A DNA stretch of 38,333 nucleotides from Nitrospirota bacterium (GTDB lineage Bacteria > Nitrospirota > Nitrospiria > 2-01-FULL-66-17): the NCBI GenBank assembly GCA_016201825.1, contig JACQCD010000092.1, positions 1 through 38,333 on the forward strand. Direction: 5' to 3'. A model generated the notes under the pieces. The model made no database searches, had not been told where the DNA came from, and saw only the letters and a list, made by a program, of their open reading frames with translations. Position numbers and translations under genes: made by a program. Of this stretch, positions 15,583 through 23,556 are shown one piece after another; within the stretch, counting starts at the first letter, position 1, and each line of letters begins with the position of its first letter.

Positions 15583-18410
15583 GGCGTCTGGTGACCATGA
15601 GGACGGAGTGCGTATGTGTCGCGGCGTTTCTCCTCTTGTCGTCGTGCACCGGCGCCAAGGGCGTCAAGGCTCCGCCAGCGAGCGCGCTCAGCGCGAGCCG
15701 GCCGTCCTCGGCAACGAACGCCCAGCCGATCGTTGTTCGGAAGTCTGACGTGATCCGGGGGTACGAAGAATTCCTGAAGCAGTATGGCAACGTCGATCCG
15801 GCCTTGCGATCCGAAGCGCTCAAGCGACTCGGCGACTTGTACCTTGAGCGCGCGCATCAACGGTTTCTCGCGAAGATGGAGGCCTATGACAAGCAGCCTC
15901 AAGGCCCTCCTCCGCTGGAGGAGTACACCGACGCGACCCAGGTGTACGAGCAATTGCTCCGTACCGATCCCACGTTCCACGCCCAGGATCAGGTGTTGTA
16001 CGCCCTGGCCCGCGCCTACTCGGAAACCGGCCGGCGGGAGCTGGCCCAACCCCTGCTCACACAACTCGTGACGGACTATCCGGCCAGTCCGCACCGCCAG
16101 GAGGCGTATTTCCGTCTAGGAGAATACGCGTTCGACCAGCGGCGGTTCGAGGAGGCGGCGCAGGCCTACGAACAGGCGCTCTCGCTCGATGAGCCCTTTT
16201 TCCTGGACAAGGCGCGGTACAAGTTGGGCTGGGCCTACTTCAACCTGCAGGCCTATCCCAAGGCGATCGAGAACTTTCTGCGACTGGTCGATCAACAGAG
16301 CGCCGGACGACAGGATCTCGCCTCCGACACCGGCTCGCTCGTCTGGGAGGCGTTGACCTACGTCACGCTCTCTTTTCGGACGCTCGGAGGTCCGTCCACC
16401 ATGGCGGCCTACTTTCGGGAGAAGGGGGCACGGACGTTCGAGAAGGACCTCTACCTCATGATGGGAAACCAATACGCGGCCGAAGGATCAGTGCCGCAGG
16501 CCATTGACACGTATCGAACCTTCGTCCGCGTCCATCCCCTGCACCCCATGGCGCCCATCTTCTCGTCGTACGTGGTCGAAGCCTACGAGCGACAGAAAGA
16601 CGCGAATGCCGCACGAGACGCCCGCATGGCGCTCGTCGGCAGCTACTCGAGCGCCAGCGCCTGGGACAAGGCCAATGACGAGGCAAGCCGCGAACGCGCG
16701 CGACCGTTGGTCAAGGACAATCTGTCCCGACTCGGTATCTCCGCGCACACGCGCGCCCGGGAAGACAAGCAGCCGGAGGAGTATCGGCAAGCGGTCGGAT
16801 GGTACCGCCAATTTCTCTTGGAGTTTCCCGGCGAAAAGGAAACTCGAGAGATCCACCTGTTCTTGGCGGAATCCTTGTTCGCGTTGCAGGAATACGCCGA
16901 GGCCGCCACGGCCTATGAAGCCGTGGCGTACAACTATGCCGGGCTGGCGGTTGACCGGCAAGCCGCGTACTCAGCCATCGTTGCGACCGAAAAGCTTGCG
17001 GATAAACAGGGACAGGAACGGTTCATCGGCTTGGCCAAGCGGTTTGCCCAACAGTTTCCGAACGACGCCAGGACGCCCACGGTGTTGCTGAAGTCAGGCG
17101 AGCTCCTGTTCGAACAACAGCGAGACGCCGAAGCCCGTGACGTGCTGGGCCGGGTGTTGAGCCGGTATCCGAAGTTCACCGGCACGGCGACCGCGCAAAA
17201 GCTCGTCGCCCACTCCTATATGCGGCAAGGCCGGTACCAAGAAGCCCGCGCGGCATACGCGGCGACGCTGACGTTGCTCCCTGCAACGGAGAAGGCCCAA
17301 CGACGCGAGGTGAGCGACCTGGTGGCGGCGGCCATGTACAAGGAGGCCGAGCAGCAGCGAAAAGACGACGACGTCGAGGCGGCGGCCAAGACCTTCGCGG
17401 CGATCAGCCGGGAAGCGCCCGGGAGCGCGTTGGCCACGAGCGCCCTCTTCGAGGCCGCGGGGCTGTACGAAACGCTCAAGCGACCACAAGAGGCGCTGAC
17501 CGCCTATCAGTCCCTGCTCGAACTCGTCCCCCAATCCGACCTGGCCGGCAAGGCCGCGCTGCAAATGGGCCTGTTGTACCAACAGCGCGACCAGCCGCTC
17601 GAGGCCGCCGAGGCCTTCGAAACCGCCGCGCAATCCATCCACGATCAGGATGCGATCCCGCAGATCCTGTGGACCGCCGGTCTTCAGTACGAAAATGCCT
17701 CCCGGTGGGAGCGGAGCTACGGCGTGTTCTCGCAATTTGCCGAGCGCTTTCCCAAGCACCCCGACGTGCCGGAAGGTCTGTTGAAAATGGCCCAGGCCCT
17801 CCAACACCAGGGCAAGACCAAAGACGCCTTGAAGGTGTTCGCGCAGGTAGAACAGCAAGCGCCCGGAAGCCTGGTGGCGGCCCAAGCCGTGTTCGCGCAG
17901 GCCGAGGAATCACTCCGCGCGCTCAAGCGGATTGCCTTGAAGGAGCCGTTCAAAGCGAATCTTAAAAAGAAAACCCAAGCACTGGAGAAGACCGTCTCGC
18001 TCTACACCCACGCGGCCGAGTCCCGGTATCTCGAGGTGGTGGCCACGTCCGCGTACCGACTGGGCGAAGTGTTCGAGCACTTCAAGACCGCGCTCCTTGA
18101 GGCGCAGCTGCCCAAGAAGCTCAGCCAAGAACAAGTGGAGGAATACCGATTCCAGTTGGAGGAGAAGGCCTTTCCGTTCGAGGAGAAAGCGGTGCAGGCC
18201 TATGCCAGCAACGTCCAACGGGCATCCAGCCAACCGGGTGCTTACAACGAGTGGGTGAAGAAAAGTTACGACCGGCTGGCTGAGTTGCGCCCCTCGCTTT
18301 ACAAAAGACCCGAACGAGCCGAGCGGCTCACGTCCAACATCGATGTGGACACCCTCACGGCCTCTCGAGGCCCGGCCACGGCGAATGAGGTGGTCGCGGC
18401 AGGACGATGA
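15579..18410 (+). CDS. Very large TPR lipoprotein
   Basis: The 943-residue product starts by ATGA overlap. A lipoprotein signal ends LLSSC (Cys23); an alternative start at Met7 leaves the lipobox intact. Nearly the whole mature protein is tandem TPR helices, seen in repeats such as AYFRLGEYAFDQRRFEEAAQ, ARYKLGWAYFNLQAYPKAIE and EIHLFLAESLFALQEYAEAA. A long coiled helical tail at about 750-880 contains LEKTVSLYTHAAESRYLEV. It is probably tethered to the inner leaflet of the outer membrane and serves as an extended scaffold. Size, lipidation and position before ExbB/ExbD genes recall the TPR lipoproteins of gliding-type or Tol-like systems. No catalytic motif is seen. Confidence 0.75.
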   Translation: MRRLVTMRTECVCVAAFLLLSSCTGAKGVKAPPASALSASRPSSATNAQPIVVRKSDVIRGYEEFLKQYGNVDPALRSEALKRLGDLYLERAHQRFLAKMEAYDKQPQGPPPLEEYTDATQVYEQLLRTDPTFHAQDQVLYALARAYSETGRRELAQPLLTQLVTDYPASPHRQEAYFRLGEYAFDQRRFEEAAQAYEQALSLDEPFFLDKARYKLGWAYFNLQAYPKAIENFLRLVDQQSAGRQDLASDTGSLVWEALTYVTLSFRTLGGPSTMAAYFREKGARTFEKDLYLMMGNQYAAEGSVPQAIDTYRTFVRVHPLHPMAPIFSSYVVEAYERQKDANAARDARMALVGSYSSASAWDKANDEASRERARPLVKDNLSRLGISAHTRAREDKQPEEYRQAVGWYRQFLLEFPGEKETREIHLFLAESLFALQEYAEAATAYEAVAYNYAGLAVDRQAAYSAIVATEKLADKQGQERFIGLAKRFAQQFPNDARTPTVLLKSGELLFEQQRDAEARDVLGRVLSRYPKFTGTATAQKLVAHSYMRQGRYQEARAAYAATLTLLPATEKAQRREVSDLVAAAMYKEAEQQRKDDDVEAAAKTFAAISREAPGSALATSALFEAAGLYETLKRPQEALTAYQSLLELVPQSDLAGKAALQMGLLYQQRDQPLEAAEAFETAAQSIHDQDAIPQILWTAGLQYENASRWERSYGVFSQFAERFPKHPDVPEGLLKMAQALQHQGKTKDALKVFAQVEQQAPGSLVAAQAVFAQAEESLRALKRIALKEPFKANLKKKTQALEKTVSLYTHAAESRYLEVVATSAYRLGEVFEHFKTALLEAQLPKKLSQEQVEEYRFQLEEKAFPFEEKAVQAYASNVQRASSQPGAYNEWVKKSYDRLAELRPSLYKRPERAERLTSNIDVDTLTASRGPATANEVVAAGR

Positions 18411-19042
18411 GCGCGCGACACCGGCAGATCGCGGGCATGCTGCTCGCGTTGGTCGCGGCGTTGGTCGGCTGCACACGGGCCACGCTGCCGGCGCCGTTAC
18501 CCGGGCCGGCAGCGGCACGCGCCGATGAGCCGCGCGCGGCCGAAGGCCGGAAGCTGGACCAGGTCCTGCTGAACTTTCAAAAAGGCATCACCTTGGTGGA
18601 ACACAACAAACTCAAGGATGCCAAGGTCGTGTTTGAAGCGCTGCGCACGAGCTATCCGCACGTGAGCGTGTTCCACAACAACCTCGGCGTGGTCGATAAA
18701 CGGTTGGGTCTGCTCGATGAGGCGATCGCGTCGTATCGGGAGGCCATCGCGATCCAACCGGCCTACCCCGAGGCTCACTACAATCTGGCCATCGCGCTTC
18801 GAGAACAGGGGCAGTTTCTCCAAGCCGAGAAGGCGTACCGGCACGCCATCGAGTCCGCCCCCGATTTTCGGGATGCGCACTACAATCTGGCGGTGTTGTA
18901 CGACCTCTATCTCAACGACCCAGAGAAGGCGATCGAGCACTATCGAACCTATCTCGCGTCAGGCGGAGAGGGTCAAGAGGAAGTGACGATTTGGATCGCC
19001 GCGCTGCAGAAGCGAGCCGAACGCGCGAAGGAGGGACAGTGA
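18407..19042 (+). CDS. Small TPR lipoprotein
   Basis: ATGA overlap; 211 residues. A lipoprotein signal ends ALVGC (Cys22), followed by a Pro/Ala-rich linker to about residue 45. Then come three to four clean TPR units: LLNFQKGITLVEHNKLKDAK, VFHNNLGVVDKRLGLLDEAI, AHYNLAIALREQGQFLQAEK and AHYNLAVLYDLYLNDPEKAI. The organisation resembles PilF/PilW-type pilotins, lipoproteins that help secretins or barrels reach the outer membrane, but no secretin is in the window. It could equally be a peptide-binding adaptor for the motor. Its stop overlaps the following GTG start, where AAGGAGGG is a strong ribosome site. Confidence 0.75.
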   Translation: MSARHRQIAGMLLALVAALVGCTRATLPAPLPGPAAARADEPRAAEGRKLDQVLLNFQKGITLVEHNKLKDAKVVFEALRTSYPHVSVFHNNLGVVDKRLGLLDEAIASYREAIAIQPAYPEAHYNLAIALREQGQFLQAEKAYRHAIESAPDFRDAHYNLAVLYDLYLNDPEKAIEHYRTYLASGGEGQEEVTIWIAALQKRAERAKEGQ

Positions 19043-19374
19043 GAACTGTCGTCTGCATCGTGGAATTGACGGCGTGGGCGCTCACCGCTAGCCTGACGTG
19101 GGCCGCGGACGCCGTACCGTCCGGCGGAGGGTCCGGCGGCACTGACGCGAATGTCGAACGGTTCTTGATGGAAGGCTCTGAGATTCAAGGCACGCTGGAG
19201 AAACCCCACGTCGTATACGTGGTGCCGTGGAAGGACGCCACGTCGGTCACCGAGGACGACATCCCACTGCACCGGAGCTTCGAACAGGAGATCGTCGAGC
19301 CGGTGGATCGCGCCCGCTTTCAACGCCAATTCTCGCAGTCGCCCGCACATGAAAAAGGAGGACCGCTCAAATGA
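19039..19374 (+). CDS. Small exported protein of the motor operon
   Basis: I chose GTG 19039 (GTGA overlap, AAGGAGGG just upstream), giving 111 residues. A signal peptide ends near LTWAADA (residues 19-25). The mature part has a Gly/Ser-rich linker and then NVERFLMEGSEIQGTLEKPH, VVYVVPWKDAT and LHRSFEQEIVEPVDRARF. I recall similar short proteins (IQGTxEKPxVxYIVPW ... ILEPVD) directly before ExbB genes in TPR clusters of other bacteria, without a known function. It has no Cys or membrane anchor after cleavage. Its last codons overlap the exbB-like start by ATGA, suggesting it belongs to the motor part. Confidence 0.65.
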   Translation: MRTVVCIVELTAWALTASLTWAADAVPSGGGSGGTDANVERFLMEGSEIQGTLEKPHVVYVVPWKDATSVTEDDIPLHRSFEQEIVEPVDRARFQRQFSQSPAHEKGGPLK

Positions 19375-20099
19375 ATAGTCTCGCCAGTATCGTCAAGTTT
19401 TTCCAGGACGGCGGGTTCTTCATGTACCCGAACCTGCTGATCCTGGCCATCGCCACCGCCATCGTCTTGGAACGCCTGGTCGTGCTGGCGCGGTCGGGAG
19501 CGCACGGCGAGCGGCTGTGGAGCCAGCTGGCGCCGGTCGTCCAGGGCCGCAGGATCGACGAGGCCGTCCGCACGTGCACGCAGTCCACGAGGCCGCTCAA
19601 CCAGGTGTTGGCGGGAGGCCTTCGCGCGATGAGAGGTCCCTTCACGCGGGAGGACGTCCAAGGCGGCATCGACGAGGCCATGACCAGGGTCATCCCGAGC
19701 GTGGAAGCGAGACTGCACTATCTCCCGAACTTCGCCAACGTCGCGACCCTCCTGGGGTTGTTGGGAACCATCATCGGGCTGATTCAAGATTTCACGGCCG
19801 TGTCGATGGCCGACCCCGCCCAGAAAGCCTCGCTCTTGGCCCAGGGCATTTCCGTCGCCATGAACAATACCGCGTTCGGATTGGTCATCGCGATCCCGAC
19901 GATGCTCGCCTACACGTTCCTCCAGAGTCGAGCCAACCGGATCATCGAAAGCCTCGAGGAGCACGCCCTGCGGCTGATCAATCTTGCCGGCCAAATGGCG
20001 AAGAGCGAGATGATATCTGACAGCTACTCCAATGGGGCGGAGCTGAACCAAGCGCGCCGCGCGGTGGGCATGGTCAAAGGAGCGGCGCATGCGAAATAA
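19371..20099 (+). CDS. ExbB/TolQ/MotA-type proton channel subunit
   Basis: The 242-residue protein has three membrane segments: residues about 15-40 (GFFMYPNLLILAIATAIVLE), about 115-145 (NFANVATLLGLLGTIIGLIQ) and about 160-190 (ISVAMNNTAFGLVIAIPTML), the layout of MotA/TolQ/ExbB. The TLLGLLGTIIGLIQxF and NTAxGLxxAIPxxL motifs are classic. With ExbD-type partners it would pass protons across the inner membrane and turn their flow into force on periplasmic parts. It overlaps the small exported protein gene by 4 nt and the first exbD-like gene by 11 nt. In such systems five ExbB-type subunits surround two ExbD-type ones. Confidence 0.9.
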   Translation: MNSLASIVKFFQDGGFFMYPNLLILAIATAIVLERLVVLARSGAHGERLWSQLAPVVQGRRIDEAVRTCTQSTRPLNQVLAGGLRAMRGPFTREDVQGGIDEAMTRVIPSVEARLHYLPNFANVATLLGLLGTIIGLIQDFTAVSMADPAQKASLLAQGISVAMNNTAFGLVIAIPTMLAYTFLQSRANRIIESLEEHALRLINLAGQMAKSEMISDSYSNGAELNQARRAVGMVKGAAHAK

Positions 20100-20577
20100 C
20101 GTCCGGATGCGGCGCGAACGGCGCCTCTCCAAGATCGACGTGTCATTGAACCTGATCCCGTACATGGATCTCATGGTGGTGCTCATCCCGTTCTTGCTCA
20201 CGGGCGTGGTGTTTTCGAAATTGGCCATCTTGGATCTCAAGCTGCCGGTCTCGTCGGCCGCCGCGCCTGCTGCGGCAGAAGCCAAGGAGCCGTTCCGGCT
20301 GATCGTGACCCTTCAGCAGGACGCGGTGACGGTACGCGGGAGCGGCCTGAGCGTCATCCGGGTTCCGCTGCAAAACGGGCAGTACGACCTCGGAGGGTTG
20401 GCGACGACGCTCCAACAGGTCAAAGCGTCTTATCCACAAGAAAAGTCGCTCATCCTGTTGAGCGAACCGGACATCCCGTACGAGTTTCTGGTCGCGGTGA
20501 TGGACGTCTGCCGCGAAGGTCCGTCATCTCAGGAACTGTTCCCCGACATTTCAATCGGTGAGGTCAAACGCGCATGA
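20089..20577 (+). CDS. ExbD/TolR-type motor protein, first copy
   Basis: 162 residues with one membrane helix, SLNLIPYMDLMVVLIPFLL, holding the essential proton-carrying Asp27, as in ExbD/TolR. The basic N-terminus (RMRRERRLSK) stays in the cytoplasm. The periplasmic part (residues about 45-162) ends LSEPDIPYEFLVAVMDVCREG, the typical ExbD fold that contacts the cell wall or a TonB-like partner. It overlaps both neighbours (11 and 4 nt). Its sequence differs clearly from the second copy, which suggests a heterodimer as in AglQ/AglS rather than a simple duplication. Confidence 0.88.
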   Translation: MRNNVRMRRERRLSKIDVSLNLIPYMDLMVVLIPFLLTGVVFSKLAILDLKLPVSSAAAPAAAEAKEPFRLIVTLQQDAVTVRGSGLSVIRVPLQNGQYDLGGLATTLQQVKASYPQEKSLILLSEPDIPYEFLVAVMDVCREGPSSQELFPDISIGEVKRA

Positions 20578-21074
20578 TGACCCGCGGACGATGGCGGCGG
20601 CGACGGACCTCCACCGCGGTGGTTCAACTGACCTTGATCAGCTTGATGGACATCTTCACCATCCTGCTGCTGTTTCTGCTCGTCCACGTGTCGGGCGATG
20701 AGTCGGTGCTCCCGGCTCCGGACGCGCTGACCCTGCCCGCCTCTACGGCACGAAAGGTTCCGCATCCGACCGTCACCGTGCTCGTCACGGAGAAGGAAAT
20801 CTTTGTTCAAGGGAAGCGGATCATGGGGACGCCGGAAGCCCTTGGGCAATCCGCCGTCATCCTGGCCCCGGTCAGCCTGGAGCTGACCCGTCTGGCTGAT
20901 CGTACTAAATACCTGGCGGACAAGACCGCTTCGGTCGCCTTTGCCGGCGACATCACGATCATGGGTGATAAGAAGATCCCGTTTCAGTTACTCAAGAAGC
21001 TCATGGCGACCTGCGCGCAGTCGGAGTTTCCGCACATCGCCTTGGCTGTGATGCAAAAGGAACAGATCGGATAA
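20574..21074 (+). CDS. ExbD/TolR-type motor protein, second copy
   Basis: 166 residues starting by ATGA overlap. The membrane helix LTLISLMDIFTILLLFLL carries the proton-path Asp26. The periplasmic part (residues about 45-166) includes PHPTVTVLVTEKEIFVQGKR and IPFQLLKKLMATCAQSEFPH, again the ExbD fold, but with a longer middle segment than the first copy. A basic N-terminus (GRWRRRRTS) sets the cytoplasmic side. Two unlike ExbD proteins next to one ExbB is the arrangement of Myxococcus AglR-AglQ-AglS. The gene is followed after 12 nt by the TonB/AgmX-like gene. Confidence 0.88.
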   Translation: MMTRGRWRRRRTSTAVVQLTLISLMDIFTILLLFLLVHVSGDESVLPAPDALTLPASTARKVPHPTVTVLVTEKEIFVQGKRIMGTPEALGQSAVILAPVSLELTRLADRTKYLADKTASVAFAGDITIMGDKKIPFQLLKKLMATCAQSEFPHIALAVMQKEQIG

Positions 21075-21086
21075 CGGAGACCGACG

Positions 21087-22043
21087 ATGATCGTAATGCC
21101 GTATTCCGACGACGTCCTGTTCAAAAAGATCCTGCGGGTCTCGCTGGGGTTCTACGTGCTGGCCGGTCTCATCGTGGCGCTCATCCGCCTGCCCGTTCCG
21201 GAGCACCCCGACATCCAAGATTTGCCGGAGCGCGTGGCGAAACTGATCCTGGAGCCCCCGCCCGTCATCGCGACGCCGGAGGTTCCCAAGGCCGCTGAAC
21301 CGGCAAAAGAAAAAGAAGCCGCAAAACCAAAGGCGGAGAAGAAGCCTGAACCGGCCCCCGCACCCAAGCCATCGGCCCAGCAGACGCGGGAGATCGTGAA
21401 ACAGAGCGGACTGCTCGCCTCGCTGATCGAGGAGGAAGAAAGAGGCGGTCTGAGCGATATCATCGAGAACCAACGATTGGATCAGGTCCTCTCCTCCGCG
21501 GATCTCATCACCACTCCAACCGCGACGACCAGCCGAACCTTGGTGACCAAGCCCATATCCAGAGACACCGGGTTGGTAGATAAGACCGTCGCCAAGTCGA
21601 AAACGCTCGGAACCGGCGACCGCACCACACTTGCTGAAGGCGAACGAGTGGCCTTGGCTCGAATCCCGAGCGGGACTGGGACCGGCGGCGCAGGTCAACG
21701 ACTCGGCGAGGGCGTAGGCATTCGCGTCAAAGGCGGTTCGGGATCAGGCACCGCTGCGATCGACTACGACTCGATCGCCCGCGTGGTGGAGCAATACAAG
21801 AGCGGCCTGATCTATCTCTACAACAAAGAACTGCGCTCCAACCCCACGCTCAAAGGCACAATCGCCGTCGAGTTTTCCATCGACGGCAGCGGCAAGGTCG
21901 TGGAGACCCGCATCATCTCCAGCACCATGGGCCAGTCCTCGCTGGAACAAGCCTTGGCCAGCCGCATCAAGATGTGGAAGTTCCCGCATCTGTATGATGG
22001 CATCATCATCGTCACCTACCCGTTCGTATTCTTCCCGGTATAA
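21087..22043 (+). CDS. AgmX/TonB-like energy transducer
   Basis: 318 residues: a short cytoplasmic start, one membrane helix (residues about 14-33, RVSLGFYVLAGLIVALI), a Pro/Lys/Glu-rich rod (residues about 55-105, EPAKEKEAAKPKAEKKPEP) as in TonB, a variable middle, and a C-terminal domain (about 230-318) reading VVEQYKSGLIYLYNKELRSN, then TIAVEFSIDGSGKVVETRI and MWKFPHLYDGIIIVTYPFVF. That C-terminal pattern is the AgmX/PglI type of TonB_C domain found in gliding-motility and related proteins. It would carry force from ExbB/ExbD across the periplasm to the TPR or barrel partners. It is the last gene of the operon; 55 nt separate it from the convergent cls-like gene, with no clear intrinsic terminator. 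Confidence 0.85.
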   Translation: MIVMPYSDDVLFKKILRVSLGFYVLAGLIVALIRLPVPEHPDIQDLPERVAKLILEPPPVIATPEVPKAAEPAKEKEAAKPKAEKKPEPAPAPKPSAQQTREIVKQSGLLASLIEEEERGGLSDIIENQRLDQVLSSADLITTPTATTSRTLVTKPISRDTGLVDKTVAKSKTLGTGDRTTLAEGERVALARIPSGTGTGGAGQRLGEGVGIRVKGGSGSGTAAIDYDSIARVVEQYKSGLIYLYNKELRSNPTLKGTIAVEFSIDGSGKVVETRIISSTMGQSSLEQALASRIKMWKFPHLYDGIIIVTYPFVFFPV

Positions 22044-22098
22044 AGGGTGCGCTGATCGAAAACCCGCTACAACCTCGGCGGTCAATGGCGAAGCCGCG

Positions 22099-23520
22099 TC
22101 AGAGGTAGGGCGAGAATAACTTGGCGGCGGCGTCGCGCAGGCGCTCGGGGAGCGGGCGGCCGTCGAGTTCGGCCAGGGTGACCTCCCGAGATCGATCGCG
22201 CACGGCGTCGAAGTGCCGGGTGAGCGCGGCGGACACGTCGCGGTCGTAGATCTCCAGGTTGAATTCGAAATTGAGGCGAAGGCTTCGTGGGTCGAGATTG
22301 GCCGAGCCCACCAGGGTATAGAGGTCGTCCACGGCCAGCAGTTTGCTGTGGACGAACGGCGGAGGCTGGTAGTACACGCGGGCTCGGTTCTGCAACACCT
22401 CCCACAGGAAGGCCCGCATCGCCCACGCGACGTACGGCAGGTTGTTGCGCTGGGGCAGCACGATATCCACCCGCACGCCCCGCAGCGCGGCCATGCTCAG
22501 GGCCGCCAGCAGGGCCCGGTCCGGGATGAAGTACGGGGTCATGATCCGAACGTGGGCTCGGGCGGCGCCGAGCGCGCCCAGCACGATCCAGTACAACTTC
22601 TCAAAATCCTCGTTCGGGCCCGCGCTGATGCCGCGGCAGAACGCCTGACCCGCCGCCCGGCTCGCGCGGGAGGCCTTGGCCGGGCGGGTTTCGCCGGTGG
22701 CGAAATACCAATCGTTGAGGAATGCGTCCTCGAGTTGGGAGACCGCGGGACCCTCGATGCCCACCTGCAGGTCGATCACTCGGCGGGCGTTATGGGTGTT
22801 CTCGGCGAGGTGGTGGTCCCCGATATTCATGCCCCCGAAAAATCCCACGGCGCCGTCCACCACCAAGAGCTTCCGGTGGTTTCGGAGGTTGAGGTGGAAA
22901 CCGCTGCTGGGAAGGGGCAGAAAGCGCACGGCTCGGACCGTCGTGTTTCGAAACTGTCGACTCACCCATGGGAAGGTATAGAGTTCGCCGACTCCATCGA
23001 TCACCACTCGCACCTCGACCCCCCGCCGGGCCGCGGCGGTGAGGGCGTCGATGAACCGCCGGCCGGTGGCATCGGTCCGGAAGATGTAGGTCGAGAGGTA
23101 GACGCGCTCGCGGGCGTTCTCGATCGCCTCCCACATCGCGGGGTAGGTCGCTTCGCCGTTGTGGAGGATCCTGATCCGGTTGCCCCCCAGCAGCGGCAAA
23201 CCGGTCACGGTGTCGGCAATCTTCAGGAGGGCGGAAACAGACGAGTTTTCGAAGGGCGGTGCGCCGACCTCCGGCGACGGGTGGAGGCGTGAGACGTCGA
23301 CCGCGCGCTCAAACTTGCCCGCCGCCGTCCATCCCTTCGCGCGGGTCTCGATGCGGTTCACGCCCATGAGCCAATACAGCGCCGCGCCGCCCCCCGGAAA
23401 CATGAGACACACGGCCACCCATCCCCAGGCCGCCCTGGGATCGCGTTTATACAGCAGGGCGTGGCCCGCGGAGAGCAAGCCCGCGAGGGCGAGGGCGAGC
23501 TCAAGAATCAGGGGGAGCAT
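22099..23520 (-). CDS. cls: Cardiolipin synthase-like phospholipase D
   Basis: 473 residues. Two N-terminal membrane helices (residues about 1-22 and 30-52) precede two PLD domains with the catalytic HKD motifs: HRKLLVVDGAVGFFGGMN in the first and HSKLLAVDDLYTLVGSANLD in the second. This is the usual bacterial Cls layout; the enzyme joins two phosphatidylglycerol molecules into cardiolipin and glycerol on the inner membrane. It ends with a charged tail instead of the common FSPLL ending, although FSPYL at the very end is close. It is probably the last gene of an operon with the radical SAM and ArsC-like genes, 36 nt downstream of the former, with GGAAG as ribosome site. Confidence 0.9.
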   Translation of the reverse strand: MLPLILELALALAGLLSAGHALLYKRDPRAAWGWVAVCLMFPGGGAALYWLMGVNRIETRAKGWTAAGKFERAVDVSRLHPSPEVGAPPFENSSVSALLKIADTVTGLPLLGGNRIRILHNGEATYPAMWEAIENARERVYLSTYIFRTDATGRRFIDALTAAARRGVEVRVVIDGVGELYTFPWVSRQFRNTTVRAVRFLPLPSSGFHLNLRNHRKLLVVDGAVGFFGGMNIGDHHLAENTHNARRVIDLQVGIEGPAVSQLEDAFLNDWYFATGETRPAKASRASRAAGQAFCRGISAGPNEDFEKLYWIVLGALGAARAHVRIMTPYFIPDRALLAALSMAALRGVRVDIVLPQRNNLPYVAWAMRAFLWEVLQNRARVYYQPPPFVHSKLLAVDDLYTLVGSANLDPRSLRLNFEFNLEIYDRDVSAALTRHFDAVRDRSREVTLAELDGRPLPERLRDAAAKLFSPYL

Positions 23521-23556
23521 GGCGACTTCCGAATGTGCGGAACGATCGGCGGGCGA

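Noticed and set aside
22044-22098. Intrinsic terminator between the AgmX-like and cls-like genes
   Set aside because: Only weak, interrupted pairing (ACCTC/GAGGT with GGCGG/CCGC-like inside) and no T tract on either strand.
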